In this document: positions 16,970-25,988 of the stretch, one piece after another
How positions within the stretch are numbered: the first letter of the stretch is position 1
Layout of the letters: every line of letters begins with the position of its first letter
Source of the DNA: RAM1 sp050247515
Lineage (GTDB): Bacteria > Pseudomonadota > Gammaproteobacteria > Burkholderiales > Burkholderiaceae_C
NCBI GenBank assembly: GCA_050247515.1
Contig: JBFWUB010000011.1
Span: forward strand, 1 to 64,000
Direction of reading: 5' to 3'
Length of the DNA: 64,000 bases
Notes under the pieces: model-generated
The model's database searches: none
Seen by the model: the letters and a program-made list of their open reading frames with translations, nothing else
What the model was told of the DNA's origin: nothing
Program-made: the position numbers and the translations under genes

Positions 16970-17920
16970 TCAGGACAAGCGCTTCACCCCGGGCAGCTCA
17001 CAGGCATAAATGGCGTTGCGCAGCGCGGCGATGGCCTCGTAGCGCGTGAAGCTGCGCCGCCAGGCCAGCACCACGCGGCGCATGGGCGGCTCGCCTTCAA
17101 ACGGCAGGTACTTCACGAATGCATCTTCGTCCTTCTTGCGCTTGCGGGTGTCCAGCGCCTCCCTGGGCACGGACAGGCGCGGCACCAGCGTCACGCCCAT
17201 GCCGGCGGCCACCATGTGCTTGATGGTCTCCAGCGACGAGCCTTCAAAGCTCTTGCGGATGCCCTCGGCGTCGCTGGAAAAGCGCGCGAACTCGGGGCAG
17301 ACCTCCAGCACATGGTCGCGAAAGCAGTGGCCATTGCCCAGCAGCAGCATGGTTTCCTGCTTGAGCTCGTCGGCATTCACCTGGGTACGCGCCGCCAGCG
17401 GGTGGTTGCTGGGCAGCGCCACCATGAAGGGCTCGTCATACAGCGCGGCCGTGGCCAGGCCGGTGTCGGGGAAGGGCTCGGCCATGATGGCGCAGTCAAT
17501 CTCGCCGGTGCGCAGCATTTCCAGCAGCTTGACGGTGAAGTTCTCCTGCAGCATCAGCGGCATCTGCGGCGTGCGTGCAATGGCCTGGCGCACCAGGTCG
17601 GGCAGCAGGTAGGGGCCGATGGTGTAGATGATGCCCAGCTTCAGCGGGCCGGCCAGCGGGTCCTTGCCGCGCCGGGCGATTTCCTTGATGTTGGCAGCCT
17701 GCTCCAGCACGCTTTGCGCCTGGCGCACGATTTCTTCCCCGAGCGGCGTGACGGTAACCTCGTTGGCGCTGCGCTCGAACAGCTTGACTTCCAGTTCGTC
17801 TTCGAGCTTCTTGATCGCCACCGACAGCGTGGGTTGCGACACAAAGCAGGCCTCGGCCGCCTTGCCGAAATGCTTTTCACGCGCGACCGCGACGATGTAT
17901 TTGAGTTCGGTGAGGGTCAT
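16970..17920 (-). CDS. oxyR: Hydrogen-peroxide sensing regulator OxyR
   Basis: LysR-type regulator of 316 residues. The N-terminal winged helix-turn-helix spans about 1-60 (FGKAAEACFVSQPTLSVAI). The two redox cysteines fall at 199 and 208 within GHCFRDHVLEVC, the same numbering as in E. coli OxyR, so the disulfide switch is intact and the gene is OxyR rather than a generic LysR protein. It lies four bases after recG and is followed by the DyP peroxidase. The recG-oxyR pairing is common in betaproteobacteria, and the two are also adjacent in Pseudomonas. Confidence 0.95.
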   Translation of the reverse strand: MTLTELKYIVAVAREKHFGKAAEACFVSQPTLSVAIKKLEDELEVKLFERSANEVTVTPLGEEIVRQAQSVLEQAANIKEIARRGKDPLAGPLKLGIIYTIGPYLLPDLVRQAIARTPQMPLMLQENFTVKLLEMLRTGEIDCAIMAEPFPDTGLATAALYDEPFMVALPSNHPLAARTQVNADELKQETMLLLGNGHCFRDHVLEVCPEFARFSSDAEGIRKSFEGSSLETIKHMVAAGMGVTLVPRLSVPREALDTRKRKKDEDAFVKYLPFEGEPPMRRVVLAWRRSFTRYEAIAALRNAIYACELPGVKRLS

Positions 17921-17924
17921 GCCG

Positions 17925-19991
17925 TTACGCTTTCAAGTACTCGGATTTTCCACCCAACCAGCGCTCGGTGTGTTGCCGGGCTTTTTCCGGGTGGCGGTCC
18001 AGCATCAGCGGCGCCGCGTGGCGCGCCCATTCCAGCAGCTCGGTGTCGGCAGCCAGGTCTGCAAAGCGCAGCAGCGGCGCGCCCGACTGGCGCGCGCCCA
18101 GGAATTCACCGGGCCCGCGGATTTCCAGGTCGCGCCGGGCGATCTCGAAACCGTCGTTGGTCTCGGCCATGGCCTTCAGGCGCGCGCGCGCCGTCTCGCC
18201 CAGGCGCGGGCCATCACCCGTGGAATACAGCAGCACGCAGGCCGACGCTGCCGCGCCGCGGCCCACGCGACCGCGCAGCTGGTGCAGCTGGCTCAGGCCG
18301 AAGCGCTCGGCATGCTCGATGACCATCAGCGATGCATTGGGCACATCCACGCCGACCTCGATCACCGTGGTGCTCACCAGCAGGCCAATCTGCCCGCCGG
18401 TAAACAGGGACATCACAGCTTTTTTCTCGGCCTGCGGCATGCGTGAATGCAGCAGGCCGACCATCACGCCCGGCAAGGCGGCGCTGAGTGATTCATGCGT
18501 GGCGGTGGCGTTGGTCAGGTCCAGCGCTTCGCTCTCCTCAATCAGCGGGCAGACCCAGTAAACCTGCCGGCCTTCGGCCACCTGAGCGCGGATGCGTTCG
18601 ATGATCTCGTCGCGCCGCTGATCAGAAATGACCTTGGTTACCACCGGCGTGCGCCCGGGCGGCAGTTCGTCGATGGTGGACACGTCCAGGTCGGCGTAGT
18701 AGCTCATGGCCAGCGTGCGCGGGATGGGCGTGGCACTCATCATCAGCAGATGCGGCTCCTGCCCTTCCTCACGCATCTTGCTGCGCAGGGCCAGGCGCTG
18801 CGCCACGCCAAAGCGGTGCTGCTCGTCAATGATGGCCAGCGCCAGGTTCCTGAACTCAACCTGCTCCTGGATCACGGCGTGCGTGCCCACCACCAGCGCG
18901 GCCCCGCCGCTTTGCACCAGCGCGGTCATGGCGGTGCGCTCCTTTTTTTTCTGACTGCCGGTGAGCCAGGCCACGCGCAGGCCACGCGGCGCCAGCAACG
19001 GCTCCAGCCAGCCGATGAGCTTGCGAAAGTGCTGCTCGGCCAGGATCTCGGTGGGCGCCATCAGCGCGCATTGCCAGCCCGCGTCAATCGCAATGGCTGC
19101 GGCCAGCGCCGCCACCACCGTCTTGCCCGAGCCCACATCGCCCTGCAGCAGCCGGTGCATGGGCACGGCACGCAACAGGTCGCGCGCGATTTCTTCGCCG
19201 ACGCGCCGCTGCGCCGCCGTCAATGCGAACGGCAGCACGGCCAGCAGCTGCTCATGCAGGCCGCCCGGCGTGGCGCCCAGCGGCGGCGCTTTCAGGCGGT
19301 CGCGCTCGCGCTTGCTTTGCAGCTGCGACAGCTGTTGCGCCAGCAGCTCCTCGGCCTTCAGCCGCTGCCAGGCCGGGTGGCTGCGGTCTTCCAGCGTGGC
19401 CAGCGGCACATCGGGCGTGGGCTGGTGCAGGAACTGCAGCGCCTCGCGCAGCAGCCAGGGCTTGTGGCGGCCGAGCTGGCTGGCAATCTCGGGCGCAAAC
19501 GTGTCCGACAGGTCAGCGCGCGCCAGGCCGCTGAGCACCACCTTGCGCAGGTAGGCCTGCGGCAACCCGGCGACGGTGGAATACACCGGCGTGAGCGCCG
19601 TGGGCAGCTCACCACCCGCCGCACGGAACGACGGATGCATCATGGTCCAGCCCAGAAAGCCGCCCTTGAGCTCCCCGCGCACCCGCACGCGCGTGCCCAC
19701 GGCCAGCGCCTTTTGCTGCGACGGGTAGAAGTTGAAAAAGCGCAGCACGCAGGTGTCCGACCCATCGTCCACGGTAACCAGCAGCTGGCGGCGCGGGCGG
19801 TAGGTCACCTCGCACACGGTGACGGTCGCCTCGATCTGCGCGTTGTCGCCCTCGCGCGCGTCACGCAATCTGACAATCCGGGTTTCGTCCTCGTAGCGCA
19901 GCGGCAGGTGCAGGGCCAGGTCGATGTCGCGCGCCAGGCCCATCTTCATCAGGGCCTTCTGCGGCGCGGTCATCTCCTTCCTGTCGGTCAT
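17925..19991 (-). CDS. recG: ATP-dependent DNA helicase RecG
   Basis: Branch-migrating helicase that regresses stalled forks and processes Holliday junctions. The 688 residues from ATG at 19991 match the usual 690; a longer open frame runs antisense into queA and is not real. The N-terminal wedge domain (OB fold, about residues 60-150) is followed by helicase motifs: Walker A GDVGSGKTVVA, DEQH (AIIDEQHRFGV), SATPIPRTLAMS and the C-terminal QLRGRVGRG. It is the first gene of recG-oxyR-DyP-ubiA and is divergent from queA, with a 58-base gap holding a 7-bp palindrome over its start codon. Confidence 0.96.
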   Translation of the reverse strand: MTDRKEMTAPQKALMKMGLARDIDLALHLPLRYEDETRIVRLRDAREGDNAQIEATVTVCEVTYRPRRQLLVTVDDGSDTCVLRFFNFYPSQQKALAVGTRVRVRGELKGGFLGWTMMHPSFRAAGGELPTALTPVYSTVAGLPQAYLRKVVLSGLARADLSDTFAPEIASQLGRHKPWLLREALQFLHQPTPDVPLATLEDRSHPAWQRLKAEELLAQQLSQLQSKRERDRLKAPPLGATPGGLHEQLLAVLPFALTAAQRRVGEEIARDLLRAVPMHRLLQGDVGSGKTVVAALAAAIAIDAGWQCALMAPTEILAEQHFRKLIGWLEPLLAPRGLRVAWLTGSQKKKERTAMTALVQSGGAALVVGTHAVIQEQVEFRNLALAIIDEQHRFGVAQRLALRSKMREEGQEPHLLMMSATPIPRTLAMSYYADLDVSTIDELPPGRTPVVTKVISDQRRDEIIERIRAQVAEGRQVYWVCPLIEESEALDLTNATATHESLSAALPGVMVGLLHSRMPQAEKKAVMSLFTGGQIGLLVSTTVIEVGVDVPNASLMVIEHAERFGLSQLHQLRGRVGRGAAASACVLLYSTGDGPRLGETARARLKAMAETNDGFEIARRDLEIRGPGEFLGARQSGAPLLRFADLAADTELLEWARHAAPLMLDRHPEKARQHTERWLGGKSEYLKA

Positions 19992-20049
19992 GGGACAATT
20001 CTGCACTGTCCCAACCTCTTGGCACGGATCGGCACGGTCCTCAAGCAGC

Positions 20050-21078
20050 ATGCAAACCTTCACCCTCGGCGATTTCGACTTCGCCCTTCCCGATGAGCTG
20101 ATTGCCCAGCACCCCGCCGCCGAGCGCAGCGCATCGCGCCTGCTGGACGGCACCGGCGCACAGCCGGTGGACCGCACATTCCGTGACCTGCCGGGCCTGC
20201 TGGCGCCTGGCGACCTGCTGGTGTTCAACGACACCAAGGTCGTCAAGGCCCGTCTGTATGGTGAAAAGCCCACAGGTGGCAAGGTCGAGCTGCTGATTGA
20301 GCGGGTGCTGCAAGGCAACGAAGTCGTGGCGCACGTGAAGGTCAGCAAAAAGCCACCGGTGGGCACCGCGCTGCGGATGACGGGCGGCTTTACCGCCACA
20401 CTGCTGGGTCGCTGCCCTGATGAAAACGGCGCGCTGTTTCGCTACGCGCTCAGCGCCGACCCCTACCTGCTGATGGAGCAGCACGGCCATGTGCCGCTGC
20501 CGCCGTACATCACCCACACCGACTCCGCCGACGACGCGCAGCGCTACCAGACGGTGTTTGCCCGCCACCCCGGCGCGGTGGCCGCGCCCACGGCCGCGCT
20601 GCACTTCGACGAAGCCCTGCTGGCCGCCCTGGACGCGCGCGGCGTGCGGCGCGCCAGCGTGACGCTGCATGTGGGCGCGGGCACCTTCCAGCCCGTGAAG
20701 ACCGAGACCATTGCCGAGCACCGCATGCACAGCGAACGCTACGCCGTGCCGCTGGCCACCATGGACGCCATCGCGGCCTGTCGCCAGCGCGGCGGGCGCG
20801 TGGTGGCCGTGGGCACCACCACCGTGCGCACGCTCGAATCATGGGCCGCCACCGGCCAGCCGGCGGGCGACACGGCCATCTTCATCACGCCGGGGTTCGA
20901 GTGGAAGGTGGTGGACCGGCTGATCACCAACTTCCATCTGCCCAAAAGCACGCTGATGATGCTGGTGAGCGCGCTGGCCGGTCACGGCCATGTGATGGCG
21001 CTGTACCGACACGCGATTGCGCAGCGCTACCGGTTCTTCAGCTACGGCGACGCCATGCTGCTGGACCGCAGGGCCTGA
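20050..21078 (+). CDS. queA: S-adenosylmethionine:tRNA ribosyltransferase-isomerase
   Basis: Transfers the ribosyl part of SAM to preQ1 in tRNA, forming epoxyqueuosine. The 342 residues from ATG at 20050 are the family length and begin with FDFALPDELIAQHPA. Typical QueA blocks follow: LLVFNDTKVVKARL, HVPLPPYI and the C-terminal LPKSTLMMLVSALAG. The partner gene tgt lies 1.9 kb downstream on the same strand, separated by two genes on the opposite strand. Both queA and tgt have a TGGGACAAT sequence upstream of the start, which may be a shared promoter element. Confidence 0.96.
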   Translation: MQTFTLGDFDFALPDELIAQHPAAERSASRLLDGTGAQPVDRTFRDLPGLLAPGDLLVFNDTKVVKARLYGEKPTGGKVELLIERVLQGNEVVAHVKVSKKPPVGTALRMTGGFTATLLGRCPDENGALFRYALSADPYLLMEQHGHVPLPPYITHTDSADDAQRYQTVFARHPGAVAAPTAALHFDEALLAALDARGVRRASVTLHVGAGTFQPVKTETIAEHRMHSERYAVPLATMDAIAACRQRGGRVVAVGTTTVRTLESWAATGQPAGDTAIFITPGFEWKVVDRLITNFHLPKSTLMMLVSALAGHGHVMALYRHAIAQRYRFFSYGDAMLLDRRA

Positions 21079-21084
21079 GGGTCG

Positions 21085-21876
21085 TCAGGCCACGTGCGCG
21101 GTGCGGCCGTCCAGCCGCAGCGCAAACAGTTTGTGTTCCAGGCGCTGCAAGGTGGCGGGCCAGGCCGCCGAATGGGTGGCGCGCGGCTCCAGCGCGGCGC
21201 TGCAGGTCAGCAAGCCGGGCAACGCCTCCACCCGCAAGCCTTCACACAGCGGCTGCAGGCGCTCGGCCGCATCGGCGCCCACGCAGTCCAGCACCAGCAG
21301 GAAACGGCCACGGCCCCAGGGCAGCATGTATTCATTGCGGCGCAGCAGCGCGGCGAGCGCGCGGTTCATCGCGGCCTGCACACCCTGCATCTGGTCCAAC
21401 CGGGCGCCTTCGTCCAGCGCCCTCCACTGGTCCACCTCCAGCAGCACCATGACCTGCGCGCCTGCGGCGGCGGGCGCGGCGGCAGCCTTGCGCTCCAGCG
21501 CCAGCGCACCCGCATGCAGCAGCGGGGCGCGCGAGCGGTCCAGATGCGCCAGCGCCAGCACCAGCACCTGGACCAGGCGGCCCACTTCGTCGCCAGAGGC
21601 CGCGTCCAGCCGCAGCGGGTGGCCGTGCAGCATGAAATCGCGCAGCCCGTCGGCGGCCTGGCGCAAGGGGCGCAACAACCGCCACAGCAGCGCGATCACC
21701 AGCACGGCGGCTACCACCGTGGCGACCAGCGCCGCGGCCAGGATGCCCGCGGGCGCCAGCTCGCCGGGGCGCAGCACCAGCAGGGCCATCAGGCCGATCA
21801 GCGGAATATGCGTCGCCACAAAGGCGATGGCAAAGCTCTTGACGGCGAACGATTGAGGCCAGCGCAGCGCGCGCAT
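21085..21876 (-). CDS. Membrane protein with HAMP-like linker and degenerate GGDEF domain
   Basis: A 263-residue protein read from ATG at 21876. Two hydrophobic helices (about 12-35 and 40-65) precede a HAMP-like stretch (LLRPLRQAADGLRDFM to EVGRLVQVLV). Residues about 125-260 keep the shape of a GGDEF domain: a VMVLLEVDQWRALDE strand-helix in place of the metal-binding LLDLDxFKxIND and a C-terminal LTCSAAL strand. The catalytic loop reads PWGRGRF where active enzymes have RxGGDEF, and the metal aspartate is altered. It should not make c-di-GMP; a GTP- or protein-binding role is possible. It lies seven bases after the FecR/SPOR gene. Confidence 0.6.
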   Translation of the reverse strand: MRALRWPQSFAVKSFAIAFVATHIPLIGLMALLVLRPGELAPAGILAAALVATVVAAVLVIALLWRLLRPLRQAADGLRDFMLHGHPLRLDAASGDEVGRLVQVLVLALAHLDRSRAPLLHAGALALERKAAAAPAAAGAQVMVLLEVDQWRALDEGARLDQMQGVQAAMNRALAALLRRNEYMLPWGRGRFLLVLDCVGADAAERLQPLCEGLRVEALPGLLTCSAALEPRATHSAAWPATLQRLEHKLFALRLDGRTAHVA

Positions 21877-21883
21877 CGCAGCC

Positions 21884-22801
21884 TCAGGCGCTGAGCGCCA
21901 CACGGCCGCGCACACCGTCCACCGTGGCGATGCGGTCCAGGATGGCAGCCGCATCGGCGCGCGTGGCAAAACCGTTGATGCGCACTTCGTGCACCTTCTT
22001 GCCAGCCACGTCCCTGGCGCGCACCTGGGCGGGGTAGCCGGCCTCGCGCAGGCGCGTGGCCAGGGCCTGCGCCGTGGCGTCGCTGCCGGCGGCAGCCGCC
22101 ACGACGCGCCAGCGCCCTCCCACCACGGCCACGCCCTTGCCGGGTGACAGCTCGGTGGATTTCAGGAACTTGGCCAACTCGTCGGGCGTGGCATTGCCCA
22201 CCGGCTTGACCGGCTGGTTGAAAAACCGCGCCCAGAAGGCCGTGGGCTTGTCCAGCACCAGTGCGCCCTGGTCGCGCGTGGCCAGAGCCACGTTGCCCTC
22301 AAACAGACAGGCCGCGTCATGCTCGGCGTCGGTCATGCTCCAGAAGTCCGTGCCGCGAATGCCGATGGTGGCCGTGCGCAGGCTCACGTCGATCTCGCGC
22401 TGGCCCGCGACCTTGGCCACGGCCGAGGTGGCAAAGCGGAAGAAGCCGTCAAACAGCTTGAGTTGCGAGCGCACCGCGATACGGCCGTCGGCGTCATTGA
22501 CCTCCAGGCGCTGCACGCCCAGACGCGTCTTTTCGCCCAGGCGCACGATGCTGCCTTCGGCCATGCGCAGCACCAGGCCGGCATTGGCGGCGGTTTCCAC
22601 CTCTTGCGCCGTGCTGACCGTGTCGCCGGGGCTCAAGGGGCGGCGCTTGCCGTCACGCGTGGTCCAGGCGGGCATCTGGACGGCCTCGACCGTGATGCCC
22701 GCATTGGCCCGGCGGGAGCCGGCAGCCTGTGCGGGCTGCGCGGTGGCGCCGCCCCAAGCTGCGAGGGCCGCGGTAGCGGCCAGTAACTGTCTGCGTTCCA
22801 T
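21884..22801 (-). CDS. FecR-domain and SPOR-domain periplasmic protein
   Basis: A 305-residue exported protein with a signal peptide (about 1-27, ending AQPAQA). A FecR-type domain spans about 35-190, including the characteristic VSLRTATIGIRGTDF, and a SPOR-like peptidoglycan-binding domain covers about 230-305 (WRVVAAAAGSDATAQALATRL to VHEVRINGFA). SPOR domains bind glycan strands lacking stem peptides, so the protein may sit on septal or remodelled wall. It is transcribed with the degenerate-GGDEF membrane protein, and the pair may form a wall-to-membrane signal unit. No sigma factor or TonB receptor is adjacent, so iron signalling is not supported. Confidence 0.7.
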   Translation of the reverse strand: MERRQLLAATAALAAWGGATAQPAQAAGSRRANAGITVEAVQMPAWTTRDGKRRPLSPGDTVSTAQEVETAANAGLVLRMAEGSIVRLGEKTRLGVQRLEVNDADGRIAVRSQLKLFDGFFRFATSAVAKVAGQREIDVSLRTATIGIRGTDFWSMTDAEHDAACLFEGNVALATRDQGALVLDKPTAFWARFFNQPVKPVGNATPDELAKFLKSTELSPGKGVAVVGGRWRVVAAAAGSDATAQALATRLREAGYPAQVRARDVAGKKVHEVRINGFATRADAAAILDRIATVDGVRGRVALSA

Positions 22802-23008
22802 GTCTGAGGTCCTGAAGTTCCGGGTTGCGGCTCATGCCGGCCGCTCTGGCACCACCCTTTGCTCGTGTAACTATATGTACGCATTGCATTTGAAAGTGGA
22901 TTCACCGAATAAGCCGAGAAACCGAAGGGGAATAGCCGCGATGGCATCCCACCGTGAAGTTTTGCACGTCATCCGGGGCCTGCAGGACCATCTGGGACAA
23001 TCCCGGCC

Positions 23009-24136
23009 ATGCTCAAGTTCGACCTGCACAAGACCGAAGGCCACGCACGGCGCGGCACGCTCACGCTGAACCACGGCGTGGTGCAAACGCCCATCTTCAT
23101 GCCGGTGGGCACGTATGGCACCGTCAAGGGCGTGATGCCCCAAAGCCTGCACGACATGGGCGCCCAGATCATCCTGGGTAACACCTTTCACTTGTGGATG
23201 CGCCCGGGCCTGGACGTGATGGCGCAGTTTGGGGGTCTGCACCGGTTCGAGAACTGGCACAAGCCCATCCTGACCGACAGCGGCGGCTTCCAGGTGTGGA
23301 GTCTGGGCGAGATGCGCAAGATTTCGGAAGAAGGCGTCAAGTTCGCCAGCCCCGTCAATGGCGACCGGCTGTTCCTCACGCCCGAGATCAGCATGCAGAT
23401 CCAGACCACGCTGAACAGCGACATCGTCATGCAGTTTGACGAGTGCACGCCCTACGACGTGAAGGGCCACATCACCACCGAGCGCGAAGCACGCTCCTCC
23501 ATGGAGCTCAGCCTGCGGTGGGCGCAACGCTGCAAGGCCGAATTTGCGCGGCTGGAGAACCCCAACGCGCTGTTTGGCATCGTGCAGGGCGGCATGTTTG
23601 AAAACCTGCGCCAGGAATCGCTGGACCAGCTGGTGGCGATGGACTTCCCCGGTTATGCCGTGGGCGGCGTGAGCGTGGGCGAGCCCAAGGACGAGATGCT
23701 GCGCATCATGGCGCACACGCCGCACCGCCTTCCGGCGAACAAGCCGCGCTACCTGATGGGCGTGGGCACGCCGGAGGACCTGGTGGAAGGCGTGGCCCAG
23801 GGCGTGGACATGTTTGACTGCGTGATGCCCACGCGCAACGCGCGCAACGGGCACCTGTTCACGCGCTTTGGCGACCTGAAGATCCGCAACGCCCGCCACA
23901 AGAGCGACGAGCGGCCGCTGGACGAGACCTGCAGCTGCTACACCTGCAAGAACTTCTCACGGGCCTACCTGCACCACCTGGACCGCTGCGGCGAAATGCT
24001 GGGCCCCATGCTCACCACCATCCACAACCTGCATTACTACCTGAACCTGATGCAGGAAGTGCGCGACGCGCTGGACGCGGGGGATTTTTCGGGGTTTGCC
24101 AAGCGGTTCAAGACAGACCGCGCGCGCGGGGTGTAG
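23009..24136 (+). CDS. tgt: tRNA-guanine transglycosylase (queuine tRNA-ribosyltransferase)
   Basis: Exchanges guanine 34 for preQ1 in tRNAs with GUN anticodons. The 375 residues carry the catalytic aspartate in DSGGFQVWSL, the nucleophile region FDCVMPTRNARNG and the zinc site CSCYTCKNF plus a downstream histidine. The upstream TGGGACAAT lies so close to the ATG that a very short or leaderless transcript is possible. The last 29 bases overlap the 3' end of the convergent zinc-ribbon gene. Companion of queA. Confidence 0.97.
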   Translation: MLKFDLHKTEGHARRGTLTLNHGVVQTPIFMPVGTYGTVKGVMPQSLHDMGAQIILGNTFHLWMRPGLDVMAQFGGLHRFENWHKPILTDSGGFQVWSLGEMRKISEEGVKFASPVNGDRLFLTPEISMQIQTTLNSDIVMQFDECTPYDVKGHITTEREARSSMELSLRWAQRCKAEFARLENPNALFGIVQGGMFENLRQESLDQLVAMDFPGYAVGGVSVGEPKDEMLRIMAHTPHRLPANKPRYLMGVGTPEDLVEGVAQGVDMFDCVMPTRNARNGHLFTRFGDLKIRNARHKSDERPLDETCSCYTCKNFSRAYLHHLDRCGEMLGPMLTTIHNLHYYLNLMQEVRDALDAGDFSGFAKRFKTDRARGV

Positions 24137-25169
24137 CGCCCGCCCCCGCGCCGCAGGCATGGCAAAACTTCGCAAATGCGCTCTTGCGCGTGTTGCAGAC
24201 ACCACAGTGGTCGTGCAGGCCGATGCCGCAGTGGGGGCAGAAGTCGATGGTTTCGTTCTTGAGGTCCACCGGGCGCTCGCAGCCCGGGCACACCCCCTTT
24301 GACAGGCGTGCCAGCGCGGTGTCGTAGCTCAGCTCTTCGCGCCGCTGGGCGTCGGGCAGCTGCTCGGCCAGCTTCTGCTTTTCCAGGTAGCGGTTGAGCG
24401 CCACGATGGCGTAGCGGCCTACCAGCACCGTCGCGATGATGCCCACGATGTAGCGCACATAGCCGCCGTAGCTGGGCAGGTAGGGCACCAGCTCGACAAA
24501 GAACGCAAACACCGCAAAGAGGATGAAGCCCCACACAAACGGCCAGTAGGTGCTCTTGCGCTTTCTGGCAAACAGCCAGCCCGCGGCCACCAGCAGCGGC
24601 AGCGTCAGCGCCAGCCGATACAGGAACACGCGCAGCTCGACCTTGCGCTGTTCAGCGTCCAGGCGTTCACGTGCGCCGCTTTCCAGCACGGTCAGCTCGC
24701 GGCGGGCGCGGGTTTCGCCCTGGCGTGCATCCAGCGCGGCCTGCTGCTGTTGTTCCACGGCCGCCTGCGCGCTGCGCTCGGCCTGCTTCAGGCCGTCCAG
24801 CGCGCGGGTGCGGGCGATCAGCTCCGGGTCCTGCTCGGCGCGCTGGGTGGCGCTGCGGGTGGCCAGCCAGTTGTTGAAGGTCTCACGCGCGGTGTTGGAA
24901 TCACTTCGCGCCACCTGCAGCTTCAGCCGCGCCTGCTCCAGCGCGGCCTGGGCAGCTTCGCTGGCACGCTGGGCGGCCTGGATGTCGCTTCGCAGCTTGT
25001 GGGCGGCGGCACGGTCCAGGAAGTCATCCACCTCCAGCCGCTGTTCGACCTTGGGCAGGTCGCCCACCACCGTGCCGCCCAGCCCGATGAGGAAGCCGGC
25101 AAACACAAAGGCCACCAGCCACAGGCCGCGGCGAAACCATTTTTCAGACAGGCGCAGTGCTTTGCTCAT
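24108..25169 (-). CDS. Membrane protein with coiled coil and double zinc ribbon
   Basis: A 353-residue protein of no family I can name. The ATG at 25169 follows GGAGG at ideal distance; a GTG two codons upstream would bury that site. A hydrophobic helix near residues 15-35 is followed by a long charged coiled coil (about 50-180), three membrane helices (about 185-270) and a C-terminal zinc-ribbon array with four CxxC pairs (CPGC, CPHC, CGVC, CHAC), enough for two zinc ions. The layout suggests a membrane scaffold with a cytoplasmic zinc-ribbon tail. It lies 17 bases after the DUF2145 gene and overlaps the end of tgt. Confidence 0.7.
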   Translation of the reverse strand: MSKALRLSEKWFRRGLWLVAFVFAGFLIGLGGTVVGDLPKVEQRLEVDDFLDRAAAHKLRSDIQAAQRASEAAQAALEQARLKLQVARSDSNTARETFNNWLATRSATQRAEQDPELIARTRALDGLKQAERSAQAAVEQQQQAALDARQGETRARRELTVLESGARERLDAEQRKVELRVFLYRLALTLPLLVAAGWLFARKRKSTYWPFVWGFILFAVFAFFVELVPYLPSYGGYVRYIVGIIATVLVGRYAIVALNRYLEKQKLAEQLPDAQRREELSYDTALARLSKGVCPGCERPVDLKNETIDFCPHCGIGLHDHCGVCNTRKSAFAKFCHACGAGAGATPRARGLS

Positions 25170-25186
25170 GGCCACCTCCGTTCACA

Positions 25187-25978
25187 TCAATACAGCGTAA
25201 CAGGCGCACCAGCCAGCCCGGCGCGCTGCAGCCAGGCAAACACCGAGTCCACCGTGACGGTCTCGATGCGGTCGCTGAAGCGCTTGTCGGCCGGGTGGTC
25301 GTCAAACGCCACATTGGCCGAGCCCACACGCCCGCCCAGCCGCGTGAGCGGCCCCAGCTTGAGGGTGGTGGGCTGGTAGCCCTTGAACATCAGCCAGGCC
25401 TGGGCCGCGTCACGCGTTTGCACGCCGGGCTCCATGGCCGCGGCCAGGGTCTCGATCGCCCACTGGTTGGACTGCTGGTACTGCCGGCCCCAGGCGTAGC
25501 TCACGATGCTGTACGGCTTGTGGTGCAGGCTGACGGCACGGCGTTCGTCGCGCAGCAGCGTCATCAGTCTGGCCTGAACGTCTGGCGACGGCACCACCCA
25601 GGCCGCCTCGTAGCGCCACAGGTCGTCCAGGAAAAATTCACCCAGGCCCTGGCGGTACAGCGCGCCGTCGGCCGTGCCGCACTGGTTGAGCTTGTGCAGC
25701 ACGCGCCAGCCCTCGGGCGCCTTGTAGGCAAAGCTCAGGTGCGAGTAGCGCACGCCGTACCTGCCCAGGTCTTGCCCCGCGCGGGCCAGTACCACCACCT
25801 GCGCGCCACTGGCGTCCAGCGCATGCAGGGTGCGCTCGGCCAGCGTGAGGCCGCGGGTGATGGTCTGGACCGTGGGCTTCTTCGCGTCGCAGTTGCGCCC
25901 GGCCTGGGCTGCGGGCGTGGTGAGCAGCGCAGCGACGACCGCAAGCGTCATGCCAAAGGCTTTCAACGGGGTTTTCAT
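25187..25978 (-). CDS. DUF2145 family exported protein
   Basis: A 263-residue protein with a cleavable signal peptide (about 1-27, ending TPAAQAG). The body has the DUF2145 pattern: LTLAERTLHALDASGAQVVVLARAGQDLGRYGVRYSH-type blocks, a KLNQCGTADGALYRQGLGEF segment and several conserved tryptophans. The family has no settled function. The cysteine, histidine and tyrosine conservation would suit a NlpC/P60- or YiiX-like hydrolase fold, but that is speculation. It lies ten bases after the small exported protein upstream, in a minus-strand run of four genes. Confidence 0.75.
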   Translation of the reverse strand: MKTPLKAFGMTLAVVAALLTTPAAQAGRNCDAKKPTVQTITRGLTLAERTLHALDASGAQVVVLARAGQDLGRYGVRYSHLSFAYKAPEGWRVLHKLNQCGTADGALYRQGLGEFFLDDLWRYEAAWVVPSPDVQARLMTLLRDERRAVSLHHKPYSIVSYAWGRQYQQSNQWAIETLAAAMEPGVQTRDAAQAWLMFKGYQPTTLKLGPLTRLGGRVGSANVAFDDHPADKRFSDRIETVTVDSVFAWLQRAGLAGAPVTLY

Positions 25979-25988
25979 CACACCGCCC

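Noticed and set aside
21085..21876. Active diguanylate cyclase
   Set aside because: The catalytic loop reads GRGRF and the metal-binding segment is changed, so synthesis of c-di-GMP is not supported.
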